From assembly GCA_001949185.1 (NCBI GenBank), contig BDGG01000003.1:2773158-2837157 (forward strand): a DNA stretch of 64,000 nucleotides, in the 5' to 3' direction. The notes under the pieces are model-generated. The model saw only the letters and a list, made by a program, of their open reading frames with translations. It did no database searches and was not told where the DNA came from. The position numbers were made by a program, and so were the translations under genes. This DNA comes from Ramazzottius varieornatus. Its lineage: Eukaryota; Tardigrada; Eutardigrada; Parachela; Ramazzottiidae. Numbering within the stretch: position 1 is the first letter of the stretch; each line of letters begins with the position of its first letter. Below are positions 1-12,098 of the stretch, in pieces.

Positions 1-40
1 ACAGATTGTTAACTTAGGGATTTTTGCTCTTTTTTCGTAG

Positions 41-328
41 GTTCGGTGATACGGTTAACGTGGCCAGTCGGATGGAGAGCACCGGAGAACCTATGAAAAT
101 ACAAATCACCAACGAATCTAGGGAACTTCTCAACAGCATCGGTAGCTTTGCCATTGTCGAGCGTGGGCCAGTCGCGGTGAAGGTGAGCTGACACTGCGAA
201 CAATCATTTCTGACGTTTCCCCGTAAGGGTGGATTTCACTTGCTCCTTTTGACATTCGTCTGCCGTTATTATAGGGGAAAGGAATCTTGACTACTTTCTG
301 GCTTTTGGGAAAGCTGGGCAGCTTGTAG
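41..328 (+). CDS. Guanylate cyclase, C-terminal end (partial, 5' end outside window)
   Basis: Two exons (41-182 and 275-328, intron GT-AG) encode the last part of a class III guanylate cyclase catalytic domain. The stretch [20 protein letters not shown] is the well-known signature near the end of receptor guanylate cyclases. It is followed by a short tail ending GKAGQL and a stop. The enzyme makes cGMP from GTP at the plasma membrane. The piece shown is open and correctly spliced, so this copy may be functional, but its 5' part lies outside the window. It is closely similar to the end of the broken copy at 2467-7232 in the same orientation, so the two are tandem duplicates. The first base of exon 1 completes a codon begun upstream. 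Confidence 0.85.
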
Positions 329-1279
329 AACGCTTGGAAAAAATCTGAATCCGCTCGTGCAGTGGTCGTTATTTCCTTTCGTCCGATTTCCCAAGTCTCT
401 GCATGACGTTTTCAAAGACGTTTTCGGTCGAGCTTTCTCCGAAATTGGTTTTCGCCAGCTCGACGGAGCTGTGCGATGTAGCTAGGTTGATACTTTTAGT
501 ATTTCAAGATAGCACCGTAATGAACAGCAGACTAAACTCCCGACGGTAAGAACATAAAGAAATGGCGGATTAAAGACGATCGAAATGGCACATGACGTCC
601 ACTTTCCGCAGTGACGTCACGGAATAAAGGAATTTTATTGATGATTAATGGTAAACATCGTTCAATTCTGCGCTGCGAGCCTGCATGAAGTTCTCTTAGT
701 TTCTTTACGACCCTAACCATCCCGTTGAGCCCTAAGATTTCTGCCGTCGAGACGCTTTGTTCTGGATCTGGGCTTCTGTGGAAGCCGGGAGTTGGGAAGA
801 GAGTCGACCATGGTTATCGGGCGTCTGCAGAAGGAAGGAGGAATGGTTTTCGTTCAAGCACCGTTTACCGAATGCTTTCTCATGCTCTCGGTCTTCGATC
901 CCTTTATTTTCCTTGCAAGTTCGGACAGCATGGTCAAGTCTTCCGGTGACATAACGGCTCGTAAGGCTCCAGACATGGGCAGAGTTCCACAGTCAGTCTA
1001 CTTTTGTTGTTCACGGTGGAAGGATACTTCCGCATCAACAACCGCAAGCGCTGAGCTCCATTAGAATTTCGAGTACTTCCGTCACTACTTCGTAGGCTTT
1101 TCCTGACCCGTTTACGGATCCCGTGATGTCAGTCACAGCGTTGCCGCTGGCCTAGCAAGTTCGTCAAATTAAGGAGTTTCCCACATCACCGTACGTGGAC
1201 AGTGACACTTCCGGTCGCGCTCATATTTCGTTTAACCACAAGGTACAGTAATTAGCTCCCAGGGCCACTGGGCAGTGAA
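329..1279. other. Spacer, no gene recognised
   Basis: No reading frame here resembles a known protein. The minus-strand part from about 700 upward could hold further decayed exons of the mu-crystallin-like pseudogene, but I could not align them. Confidence 0.4.
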
Positions 1280-1815
1280 CTTAGGAACGTCTTTTCCAAA
1301 CGGATGGAGTTGCGGAGGAGGAGGAAGTACAACGTGTAATCGTTATTCACGTGATAACAGTTCGATTTCTACGTATCTTTATTACAAGGTCTCAGCGCCT
1401 CCAGATCACGGAAGTGGAAAGTGGATTGTTGGGACCTGGAGGCTGGAGCTCAAGTACAATTACATTTCGCGTTCAAGACGGGACTATACCTCCAGCAAAG
1501 CGAATGAAAGGCTTTTGTGTAGGATGATAACGCAGACGATCCAAGATGGGATGAATTTAACAAGTACGAGGTAGAAGTCATGAGTGTTGCGTATTTTAAT
1601 TTGGCCTATGAGTTTTGCGTAGTTGCGGTTTACGGTGGCAGCACACGTACGTCTTGCAGTCAGCTGCTATAAGCCGTATGACTTTACAAGTCGGCTACGT
1701 GCTGCTTTGCTGCGGCGTACATTGTTATCCATCCTTCCTTCACTGCACGAACAGCATCGTCCATGCTCAACTGCTTGCTAACCTGAGAGGCTGTGAGGAG
1801 TTTGAAGGAAGCCAT
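1280..1815 (-). pseudogene. Decayed ketimine reductase / mu-crystallin (ornithine cyclodeaminase family) gene
   Basis: A first exon (1815 down to 1688, start codon 1815-1813, donor GTAAAG) encodes MASFKLLTASQVSKQLSMDD followed by AVRAVKEGW. This fits the N-terminus of the mu-crystallin / ornithine cyclodeaminase family, NAD(P)H-dependent cytosolic imine reductases. Further down the minus strand, around 1510-1430, comes GGIVPS, an in-frame TGA, then TRNVIVLEL. This matches the family segment that precedes the dinucleotide-binding fold. Around 1350-1310, a frame reading ITRCTSSSSAT resembles the conserved RTAAVSAIAT segment. The pieces sit in different frames, with stops between them, so the gene appears dead. 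The alignment rests on remembered family sequence, and the lower boundary is approximate. Confidence 0.5.
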
Positions 1816-2466
1816 GTCTAAGGGCCTGGAGTAAGAATTCAGAAGATGATCCTTTATGAAATTTGGCCTCGCGGTATCAGCTGGCAGCTGTCTACTGCTA
1901 TGCGCCGGAAGTACGTCATGTAAGCCGCATACCAGCGCTATACAAGTTATGGCTTCGTTTAGACTCAAAAACCAGCTTCGTGACGCGTATCCGCGGCTGA
2001 CGTAGAAGTCATTGCTTCATCGAAAACTGCTACTTGAGCGCCTCTGGCGGCCTTGATACTTTTGAATTCGTAGGCTCTTTAACATGGGAGCAACCCTCCT
2101 TCCGGTCGAGCATCGTATATCTGAACTACCGGCTCCCAAACGTTTGATACCGTAATAGCGAGGGAGACCATGAATGATTGTACCATTCTATCCAGAAACA
2201 ACGTTTGATCTGCCACTGGTTATTTTTGTATGAATTACAGAACTCATGACCCAAAAATAAATACGCAAAACTCATGCCCTCTACCTCGTAAGGCAGACAG
2301 TGGAGAACCTGATCCACCTTCATCACGCATTGCTGGTTGTGAATGTCTTTCAATCAATGCTTTTGGATTAGACTTTGACGCGACCATTGCTGGAAACACA
2401 AGCCAGCTTCTGCACCATATTTCTTCCAAGCATAGTTTTTGTGATGGCGCTGTATTTTGCCGTTAA
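1816..2466. other. Spacer upstream of the guanylate cyclase pseudogene
   Basis: No gene recognised. A TAA stop lies directly before the ATG at 2467. No exon with a convincing signal peptide is seen for the cyclase downstream, though one would be expected for its extracellular domain. Confidence 0.4.
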
Positions 2467-4514
2467 ATGTGCGCGGACCCTTTCGCGAAGAAGGAAGGCT
2501 TGGCGTCCAGGAACGAGCACATTAACCTGACGGTCTGCTGGATCTTGGAGGGGGACTCGTACTACTCCTCGTATGCCCGTACGGCTGCCGCTGTAGACCT
2601 GGCAATTACCCATTCCAACCGCTTCATCCTGCCCGAGAACGTCCAGCTGCAGTTGGTCTACCAGAACGCAGGACCATCCTGTTCGGACAAACAGTACTCG
2701 ATCATCTCAAACGTCCTTCAGCTTATGCGGAGCGGTGTGGACTGTAACGTCTTCCTCGGTGTCGGTAAGCACATTCTTGTACATTTCTTTCAAACCGTAC
2801 CATTGTCCATGGCCAGCAGCTGCGATCCAGTTAACTTTTTCTTGCCAAGGATGTCCGAGTACGGCAGTGGCACTGTACTGAATCGCGGAGAACTTAAACA
2901 TCCCAAGTAAGCCTGATTTTCGTACATGCTGTACTTTGGTGAAACTGAGGCTGTGGGTTTTCGAAACAAGTTTGGGTACTGGGCAAACGAATCGACAAAA
3001 TCCCTTCTCCAAGTGGTCCAAACTTCCAGCCAACAACAATCAAACAGTGTCCCACTTGAGACGACCATCTGGTTCGGTTCATTTGCCGCGGCTGTCTTAT
3101 TAGGCTAATAAGTCAAAGCTTGAAATCTTTTTAATAATATCGCTGAATATTACTGAATGTGTCTCGCATTTCATTGTAGTACTCGGGTGCCCTGCGACAG
3201 GGACGCCAGCCTTGATGCTGAAACCGACGGCGTTGTCAACGAATTTGCCGCTGTCGATCCAGACAAGTTTTGGTTCGGCAGACGTCAAGCACTTTTGCTT
3301 CTCGTTTCTCCATCAGAATAACTACAGTCATGCCGCGATATTGCACGACGATTCGTACACTTTCTTTTCGCTGATGTCGAAGTTCTTCACTTTGCCAGTG
3401 AGATATGGAGACGCCGATCTTGTGATGGTCTTTAAGGAGTTTCCGTTCTTCAGCGACAAAGCAGGTAACGGGACATACCGGCGAATGCTTCTGGACGCTA
3501 GCAATGTGGCACGAGGTACCTCACCGTTCCTTGATCCAGCCTTTGTTTCGTACAAGACTATAAAGTCCGATTGAATTTTAGTTCAGTGATCCTCATATTC
3601 GGACACGCGGTCGCTGTCAGGAAAACTATGATGTGTAAGCCCGAAGCGTTCATGCGATGCTTTGCCGGTTTTTCGGTCTGAATAGTCCTTTTTTCATATC
3701 ATCATACAGTACAGTATATAAATGAATCGTCTCCCGTCTGATAACAGTGGGTACTGGGGAATAATTACAGCGTCTTTTGTGTTTTAGATTGCAGCGTATT
3801 GGTTGGGCTTCACAAAGGGGGATTACGTTAGTGTCTAAGAACTCGACCTCTCAAATAGAACGTTCAGCGATACGTCTTATTGACGAGCCTGCTATCGTCG
3901 ATATGTATTATTCACAGGTTTTTATGGCGCTGGAACTGTTCCCGCTAATTTACCGGGGAAGCATCAAATACAACGACGCTGATCAGGTCAATGATGTAAG
4001 AAGCCTCATCCAACAGAGTTTTATACGTTGCTAGCTGGAAAATTCATGATCGGATTAAAGGGAATGGTAGATAAAGGAAACATTATCTGGGTACTTGGCA
4101 AAGTTTCACACCCTCTCATCTCCTGTTTCGCCACATTCCGGGGTGTGAAAGTTGCGGAAACGTGATACTTGGCCCTTGTGATCCAAGTCTCGAAAAATAT
4201 TCAAGTACTGTACAATACATTGTGATTCGAACTCATTTGCCTCGTGAAAGGAGATCGAGCTCTTCGGAGTTTTTTTCAGAAACAACGCAAAGTAAACAGC
4301 GCGACAGCAATTACTTCCAGCGCCGTGCTGGACTTAGATCTACGTGCTCAATGTTTGCTAGATTTGTTGTCTCAGCTAGACAAATCAGCAAGTTGGCACA
4401 ATTTGCGGACTATTTTGTATTGAAAAGTCCACACCCGAACGGCGCGGATCAGGGTTTTCTAATTCCATGATCTCGGCACTCATTTCTCAACACCTGATCC
4501 ATTACCCGTGATGT

Positions 4515-4526
4515 GGGGGGGGGGGG
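4515..4526. repeat. Run of 12 G
   Basis: Homopolymer inside the largest intron (3996-4773) of the guanylate cyclase pseudogene. The rest of this 778-bp intron shows nothing I recognise. Confidence 0.9.
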
Positions 4527-4922
4527 CTATTACACTAAAAACCGTGATCCATCTACCGAATCATGACACGTACAATAGCCCACATCCCAGATCGAGTTCT
4601 GGGGGAGACGTGGTAAGTATCACGAGCCATAATGCTCACTTGCCCAGTACCCATCTCATTACAAGCAGAAACAGTATCCAAATGTTGACTAAATTTGTCC
4701 GATTCAAAACTGGCTTGGGAAATGTGTTACAATTCCTCATTTTACGTGTTAACGAACTCACATCTTCCCGCAGGAAGCTCGTCAAGCCTTCCGGTCGCTG
4801 ATCATGGCTAAACGAAAACCACCTGTCGACATCGATACTGATAGCTTCGCTAACAAAGTCAAGTACCTGGCCAGGGAGAAGTATAATTACACGTTCCGAC
4901 CTTTGGAAGACGTAAGTAATTC

Positions 4923-5032
4923 GGAGGTCGGCAAACAAAAACGGACAGAGTTGTTGGCTTGAGTGGCGCGGGGTTCCATTTTTAATGGCTGGAACAGTGC
5001 GCCACTTGATATAACGATCTTGTACGTTTCGT
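4923..5032. mobile_element. Intronic palindromic element, copy 1
   Basis: It begins GGAGGTCGGC and has the core arms GAGTGGCGC and GTGCGCCACTTG around a short spacer. It fills most of the 173-bp intron 4912-5084 of the guanylate cyclase pseudogene. The right terminus is eroded. It belongs to the family described in the findings. Confidence 0.65.
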
Positions 5033-7232
5033 TATATTAAACACCCTACTAAATAGTATTATTCATCAGCGATTTGATTTGCAGATGGACCCGACCATCA
5101 CGGCGCATTACGAGTCCGTCACGGTCTACGCTCAAGACATCGCAAAGATGGTGACTAGTGAGTCCTACTCGGACTTCCAGGGGAACGTCGTGGCGGACCG
5201 TATCAAACAGAGCTCCGATTACGAGGGCGTCAGTGGTACACTCCACATCGGGGGAGACGGAGAACGTGATATCGATATGGGGCTACGAGGCTTCAAGTGG
5301 GAAGAAGGGAAATTTCAGGTCTGTAATTTCTATTCGACATGTTGGCTAATACAAATATGTCGCCTAAGGCTTGCCGTTGGTAACGTTGTAATAAGATGGA
5401 AGTAATCTTCTTCTAGCTGAAGTCCATCCCATCTACGAACCTACACAAGTTTATCGGAATGGGCATGACTGACAGAGGTGTCTGTGAGCACATAATCTAC
5501 GAGGTCTGTTCCAAGGGAACCATGACGGATATTCTGCACAACGAAATGATCAAGCTGGACTGGAGTTTCAAGAATAGCCTCATAAAAGACATTGTGTTTG
5601 TAAGTCAAGACACGTTGTGAAACTTGCCTTTCCCCTCTTCGTTAGGAGTTTCGGTGTTTTCTGACATGTCCCCTTGGACATTTTTAGGGTATGACGTACC
5701 TGTACGCGACGCCCATCTTGTCGCACGGTTTCCTGAATTCCCACACATGTCTCATCGACAGTCGGTTCTCAGTGTAGATCTCTGATTTTGGTCGTCCCTT
5801 TTTTCGAGACCGCGCAGAACTCTAACCACTGAAACCTTCGGACAAGGAGCGGTCATTCGACCTGCTACTTTGGAGAGCTCCCGAGCTCTTACGCCAAGTC
5901 ATGCCACCAGAAGGCACCCGGGTACCAAGTCTGTCACTCATCGAGCACGCATCGGCCTCTGAGTACATCCCAATAGAGCGACCAACCTTTCCAAAGATAA
6001 AAGACAGGCTCAAGAAAGTCATCGGTGACGAGGGCGATAATATCGTTGACTTGCTGTTTTCACGAATGGAACAATATGCCCTCGACCTGGAACAAAAGGT
6101 GGCGGAGAAGACCCAGCAGTCCATGGACGAGAAAGTGCGGTCCGAACTACTCTTGAGCCAACTCCTACCGAAGTAAGCAACGGCCAACAAGCCTATTAAC
6201 TGCGTAATTGAACTTGATACATTGTACGCCTTAAGTATGTTCTATAGGCCAGTTGCGGCGGCTCTGACTCGGGGCGAACGTGTGGACCCGGGAACCTTCG
6301 ACAGCGTCACAATCTACTTCTCCGATATCGTTGGATGGATATCCAACCTTCCATGGACGTCGTTAGTTTACTCAATGGTCTTTACACGTTCTTTGACAGT
6401 ATTCTAGAAAAGTACCACGTGTACAAAGTGGAAACAATCGGCGATGCCTTCATGGTAGGAAACAAGGTTTCAACTCATTTCAAATTCAACGGTGAGGCGC
6501 CACAGTGGTTTTTGCATGCAGTTGTTCCGCCTTTTAGGTATCATCTGGTTTGCCGATCAGAAATGGTAATCGCCATGCTGCGGAAATTGGTTCACATGTC
6601 CATCCAGCTGATCAAAGAAATCAGGCTGTTCGTCGTTCCAAACAAGCCAAACGCAACAGTCGAGATTCGTGTCGGGATAAATTCGGGTAGGTCAACGCGA
6701 GAACATGACACCTTCTATCGAGGCCGAATTTTTGAGCGGCTCATGCGTACTGTATCGACATTCTTATCCTTCTTGTAGGAAGCTGTGTCGCGGGTAAGCA
6801 CTGTCGCCCGATTTTGCATGTTTCCGGACCGTTGATACCGAGCCGAATCTTATCGATTTTCATCTTTTCATTAGGGATCGTAGGAATGAAGATGCCAAGG
6901 TAATGTACCTATGAAGACGTTCTTCCGGTCACGAGCACGAATTCGCGCCAAATGTTTTTCTGTTGAGGCAAAGGTATTGCCTATTTGGCGACACCGTTAA
7001 CGTGGCAAGTCGTATGGAAAGTACGGGAGAACCCATGAAGATCCAAATTAGCAATGAGACCGGGCAGCTGCTTCAGAGTCTCGGAGGGATCGTGACCATC
7101 GAACGGGGACCCGTCGCAATAAAGGTGTCCACGATTTACTCTAGGTCTTTGAGAGTTCCAGAGAAACGACGTTCATCGTTCTAGGGCAAAGGAACAATGA
7201 CCATGTACTGGCTTCTGGAGACGGGACTCTAA

Positions 7233-8047
7233 CTGGGCATATGGCCGGGACGTTTTCCGCAAAGTTGATGACGTTTTCCGGAGTTTCCTGCTTGAATCGC
7301 GCCAAGTGTTTCACCGTTTTTTATCTCTTACTGGATATCGGCAGGTTTCGTCTTTGACATTAACCACCATTCTTTCAGTGTGAAAGGTTAGACTTAACTA
7401 TGGTGACCGCTGTCCACTTGCTCTTCCTTCTCTCTGGAGGGGGACGATAACAATAGAAATTCTACGTTCAAACTCGTTTGGGTGACTCACCCAGATTATG
7501 AAACTGTAAGCTCAGCGGGAATTTGAAAGGAAGGAGTGAAGAAGCCAGCCTGTCTGTCACCGTCGCCCACAGAATATTTCGCTTGCCATTGTTCCAAGGA
7601 CAAAAGTGTATGGGAGGCTGACCAGGGAGACACCTGCAGGATGAACAACAGCGCGAAGCAAGCAGACAGGATGTGTCATTTTATTGTATGACATCAACTG
7701 TTCTGTATGTCCTTACATGACATGATGGCTAGGGCTGGCCCAAGGGCTGGCCCAAAGGCTGTCCGCTCCATTCCACCGGGCAAATGAGAAGTTGCTGTCC
7801 ACCAGATGGGCAATGACGGTTGGCCATGTTCGTTCGACAAAGGAATGAAAGGAAACCGAAAGATCGCTTGGCTTGGCTGCCGCTGCGTCGCGTCGTATAA
7901 AGAGGCTGCTGTCCACACTTTCGCCATTTCCAATCATCCACATCCGTAGCTGTTCCTGTTGCCTTCCTGTTTCACATTTTTGCTCTTTTACTGTTCTCTT
8001 AACTTTACTAGGGAGTTCCGTGTTGCAGGTTTCGTCGCTGGTGGAAG
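7233..8047. other. Intergenic spacer
   Basis: It contains the 3' flank of the cyclase pseudogene and the probable promoter and 5' UTR of ANKLE1. Two adjacent copies of GGGCTGGCCCAA occur near 7733-7755. A moderately long minus-strand reading frame (8153-7713) has no recognisable domain and I do not call it. Confidence 0.4.
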
Positions 8048-11000
8048 ATGACAGCTCGGACGTCGCGTCTACCTGTTTACGGTTGTGACCCAATCTCCAA
8101 GTACGAGCGCGATCGTTCACGCTCCCTTTCCGGACGAGAACGAGATACTCCATCCCAATGTCTCTACGCCATCATCCACGGGGATCTCGGGTAAGCGCTC
8201 TGTACCTATTCCCGCTGGTGTACAATTTTGAAAGAACTTGGTAAGAAGGGAAAGAAACCGAGTTTGAGCTGAAATCGATTAATAAGAAAGGTGAGAAAGC
8301 TGCGCGTGACGTCATATCTTTATCATTTTTTAGCCTGTAAATACAGACGTCAAATTTCGACTTTTCGGATCGTCATGTGTGCATCTGGTGGGGGATATGG
8401 TCTTATTGTTTTATTGCGGTGTAAGAGCGATAATAATAGTCTCGTCTGAATTTTGAATCGTTTCGCTCTTGAAAAAGCCTACGCAACCGAACAATGATCT
8501 GTTACGGACCTATGGACTGTAAACTCAGAAGTGGTCGAATGAGGCAGTGAAACAAAGGAAAAATAGACGGCATGGATGGTATTGCCCATCTGTGCCCAGA
8601 ACCTGTTTTGCTCGGCTAAAACGGCACCTGTCCATCCTTCACATGGCCATCTGCTCTCTTTCACACGATCACTTCCTGACGCTGCCGTAGTATATGCCCT
8701 GGACTGCGGACGTCACACTATTGCCCATCGCTTTCAGTGAGAAGATGTCGGTCGGAATATCGAACGAATTAGAAATTTGTGGAAAATGAACAAACCGCGG
8801 AATTGTTATCGCCGCAGCTCGCGATGAGATTTCTCTAGGAGTCAGGGATTATTGACTGATGGTTTCAGAGTGCCGGCTATAATTTTCCACCTGTTTGAAA
8901 TTATTCCTGTGCTTGAATGAATTTGTTTCACGAAATGTTTCACGACCCAGAAATATCCCAAAATCCTTTTTCATTGCGAAATGTGCTACCCGTAATGACA
9001 TTTTTCGCAGATGATTCCTGGCTTATCAGTTGTTTCTATTAGCATCGCACAGAAGGAAGGAGAGCAAAGTGACTGATAAGGAAAGCGGCAGTCCGTCCGG
9101 TCTCCGTTGGCTCTTTGTCGAATTCTGCTCTTATTATAGCACGTGCGCCGAAGCGACTAAAGGCTAATCTCTCTGTCGCTCTTTCGGATGCCATTCTGTC
9201 ATATTTCCATCTTTTGTTCTCATTACAGCACGGTGAGCAAGCTGCTGGAGGAGAGAAAAGTCCAGCCGAACGACTTCATCGGCGGAGTGACGTACATGCA
9301 CGTCGCGGCCGGAGCTAAGCCCAAAGACCGCGCCACTTCATCCAGGCTCATTCTAGAGAAGCTCCTGCAGTATGGTGGGAACCCCGACATTCGGTAAGCT
9401 CGTTGTGACATTTGCCACATTGGTCACCCTCATTCCCAACTTCCGCCGAAGGAGGTGGAATTTCTCACGGAAGCAAAGAGTGCTTTAATTTGCGGTTTCT
9501 CTTTGTAGTGCCGACGGGCAAACGCCCATCCACGTTGCCTGCACCAACGACAACGAGCCGCATCTGCGGACTCTCATTGAAGCCGGCGGCAACGTGGACC
9601 TGACAGACCACCGAGGAATGAGCGCGCTGACACTGGCGAGGATGTACAGCAGTAACTGCGAGGCTGTACTGGAAGACGTCATCGCCAAACGAGAGAAGAG
9701 AACCGAACGCCGAAACTCGGGTAAATTTTCATGTCGAATAGTTCTTAGGCGCATTCAGTTCGTCATTTTGGATACGCATAAGAATAATCTTTCCTAATGA
9801 ATTTTTTAATCCTTTTTTAATCTGCGCGACAAACAATCTCTAAAACAGCGATTCCCCAAGTGGCGCACGCTTTCAGTCTTATTGGCTGTCAGCATGCGCC
9901 ACTTGGAAAATCGATCCTGTTCGCCGAGCTCCCAGGTTTGGATGAGCTTACGTACGTTACTGAATGTCTTTCCACGATATTTGCTGAATGACTTTGTGTG
10001 GATATTTCAGGTGGACTGTATCCGTCGCTGGTGGAGGAGCTGTCGGGAAAGCTCAGTCGTCAAACCTCGGCATCGTCGGTGGCGTCAGAATACCATTCCT
10101 GCGTCGATCGCAGTTCTCCACCACCTCAAGTTCCAGATATCTCTTCGTACGCTTACGAGAAGCGCGGAACCGACAGGAGTACTTCAAGGACGCGTTCCAG
10201 CTCCAGGGGTCGCACAGTCGTCTTTGAGGAACCTGTTCGTCATCTGTCGCCTCCTACACCAAAGACGGCCTTCACACGCCGCTCGACCTCCGGTTAGTCT
10301 TCGCATCGCGTTGTTCAACACACCTCTATTTCGACGATAACTGATAGAAGGGTTCAAGGGGCGAGATTTTTTCCTAAACTGCATCTTATTTCCAGGTTCA
10401 CGTGATGTACCAACAACTTCCCGACCCTATCACGACTCGACGTCAGACGATGAAATGCAGAAGTGGTTCGCCTCTCGGGATAACAGCAGGACACGATACT
10501 CTAAGGGAAAGCCACGGCACGGTCTGGAGGAGTTCGATCCTGTAAGTGCTGCTTAGTGCACAGAGACTTCGTTTCGTGTTATTTTTTCTGGCGATATGTC
10601 TGACTTTGTTGCTATTATTTACAGAACAATCGTCAGAAGGCGAAGGAGTTCCTGGACATGAGTTTATCGCGGCTTGCCAAGTCGGCTATTGCCACGGAGC
10701 CGAAGACTCGCCAGTATCGTCGAGCTTCTGGAAAAGAGAACGAAGTGCCTCCAGCAGTTCCAGAAGACGCGAACTATGCCTCGATGACGGACAGCGGCCT
10801 TCGCAGGGAGCTCCGTCGACTGGGCGAGAACGTCGGACCTTTCGAGACCAGTTACGAACGTGCTGGATATATCAAGCGTTTAATCAAGCTGAAGAAAGAA
10901 GAAGCCGAAGGTGAGAGCTGTACTCCTTTCCAAAGTTTGGTAGCGCGGCAAACGAGCTCGACAAGATTGTTTTCGCAAGTGGCGCATGTTTCCTGTGCGC

Positions 11001-12098
11001 CACTTGGAAAAACGATCTTTCGGGCTTCCGTACCCATTCCAGCAAATTGTCTCTGGCTGGTATTCAACTGCGAACGGTTCTTCCCTAGCTAAAACTGCTC
11101 TCATTTTCAAGGTGGCATCGATCGGAGCAGCATGGCGGAGATGGCTTTCTGCCGGGAGTTGGATCAGCTAGCTGAGGGTCGATACGACCAGGCGTACCTG
11201 GACAATGTCGAGAGCCTCTTGTCAGCCAGCTTCCAAGCTCCGGATGACGAGAAGAAGTCCTTCGTCTACTTGCTACTAGATCCTCAGATCAGCAAAAACC
11301 TCCCCCACCTGTTCCGTTCGGCCAAGAACCCCAACATGGACCTCTTCTTCAAGCTCTTCCTGCGAGCCATCTTCTACGTCGGCAAAGCCTCCAAGGCGGA
11401 ACGGCCCAAATCTCATCTGGTCGATGCCAAGAGAATCTACCGAACCTCACAGCGTCAAAGGGTGAGTAAAGACATACTTCAAACTTTCGAAGATTCGATT
11501 TTGGAAATGTCATAAATTTTCTACTGTATTTTCAGGCTTCGCAGAAGATTCGCCGGATATGTGCGATCTGGGATGGCGACTATGGCGTCGTTCTCCTCAC
11601 CACACCAACTCTGGCTCTATTCAAGCTTCCATCCCCTTTCATGTCTGAACAGGAGGCCTGTACGCGAGAAGCCCTCCTGATCGACGTTCTAGGTCAGCCT
11701 TTCCGAAAACTAAGCTTCGTAGCTAGAAAGGAAGCCAAGGTTGGCTGACAGAATTGCTCCGTTTGTCATCCACCTGCATACTCGTTCACTGATTCATTCA
11801 TCAATTGGCGTATGCAGGTAGATCAAATGTGGCGCATTTTGTTTGTTGGGTTTTTGATCGGCGGGCCATAATATTTTAGCTCTGTCTGGAGCATCTGTTG
11901 CTTACCTGGACTGTTATATCGTATGCAGGTTTCGGGCCGAATGGGAAGTTGACGAACGAGAAGCATGGCACTGTATACGGTGAAATGGCAAAATGGAGTA
12001 GCAGCCAACGACGCCTCTTGGCAAGTTACCTGCTGAGGAGTGCGTTCAACGATTACATCAATGGTACAGAGAAGCAGGTATTCCCGGACCAAGTTTGA
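8048..12098 (+). CDS. ANKLE1: Ankyrin repeat and LEM domain endonuclease (ANKLE1 / LEM-3)
   Basis: Nine exons (8048-8190, 9229-9393, 9509-9720, 10011-10292, 10396-10541, 10625-10910, 11112-11461, 11536-11692, 11929-12098) join in phase to give 636 residues. Ankyrin repeats cover about residues 40-175 (HGDLGTVSKLLEE, GQTPIHVACTNDN). A serine-rich linker follows. A LEM domain lies at about 366-410 (YASMTDSGLRRELRRLG). A GIY-YIG nuclease domain covers about 460-600, with FVYLLLD and FYVGKASKAERPKSHL. The order ankyrin-LEM-GIY-YIG is that of ANKLE1, which cuts DNA bridges and branched DNA at the end of cell division. The first intron is about 1 kb and the others are short; two introns carry the palindromic element. 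The start was chosen as the first ATG in frame with the ankyrin region. It converges on the next gene, with 406 bp between stop codons. Confidence 0.9.
9850..9930. mobile_element. Intronic palindromic element, copy 2
   Basis: Arms CCAAGTGGCGCACGC and GCATGCGCCACTTGG surround a loop containing ATTGGCTG. It lies in ANKLE1 intron 3 (9721-10010). The outer termini are diverged, so the ends are approximate. Confidence 0.7.
10944..11040. mobile_element. Intronic palindromic element, copy 3
   Basis: Arms CAAGTGGCGCATG and GTGCGCCACTTGG with a very short loop, flanked by GATTGTTTTCG and AAAAACGATC. It lies in ANKLE1 intron 6 (10911-11111). Confidence 0.7.

Larger units (their letters stand above)
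2467..7232 (+). pseudogene. Receptor-type guanylate cyclase pseudogene (natriuretic-peptide-receptor-like)
   Basis: Exons can be traced with good splice sites at 2467-2764, 3180-3515, 3587-3634, 3795-3826, 3918-3995, 4774-4911, 5085-5318, 5417-5599, 5688-6172, about 6249-6450 and several short ones to 7232. In order they encode a ligand-binding (ANF receptor) ectodomain, part of a kinase-homology domain, the dimerisation helix (NIVDLLFSRMEQYALDLEQK) and the cyclase catalytic domain ending MTMYWLLETGL. Lesions: a TAG at 5775-5777 just before ISDFG; a frameshift between SDIVGW and [11 protein letters not shown] (about 6325-6345); a second frameshift between RHAAEI and MSIQLIKEI (about 6570-6600). 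No exon encodes the transmembrane segment or the kinase N-lobe between 5318 and 5417, and part of the kinase C-lobe is missing after PPEGT. A signal peptide is also missing. It could only be a working gene if the assembly is wrong at several places. Confidence 0.85.

Noticed and set aside
2467-3110. Several long open frames on both strands over the cyclase ectodomain exon
   Set aside because: Only the plus-strand frame matches the receptor ectodomain and continues through spliced exons; the others are shadows.
4515-4526. G12 run as a possible G-quadruplex or regulatory site
   Set aside because: A single homopolymer inside an intron of a pseudogene; no evidence of function.
7713-8153. Minus-strand frame of 146 codons opposite the ANKLE1 start
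   Set aside because: No recognisable domain, and it overlaps the first exon of ANKLE1, which is well supported.
11800-11860. Additional copies of the intronic element suggested by TGGCGCATTTTGTTTG here, TTGGCGCGTTTTGTTTG near 38403 and a related string near 53226-53265
   Set aside because: Only one arm is present and no terminal repeats could be paired, so I did not count them, although all three are again inside introns.
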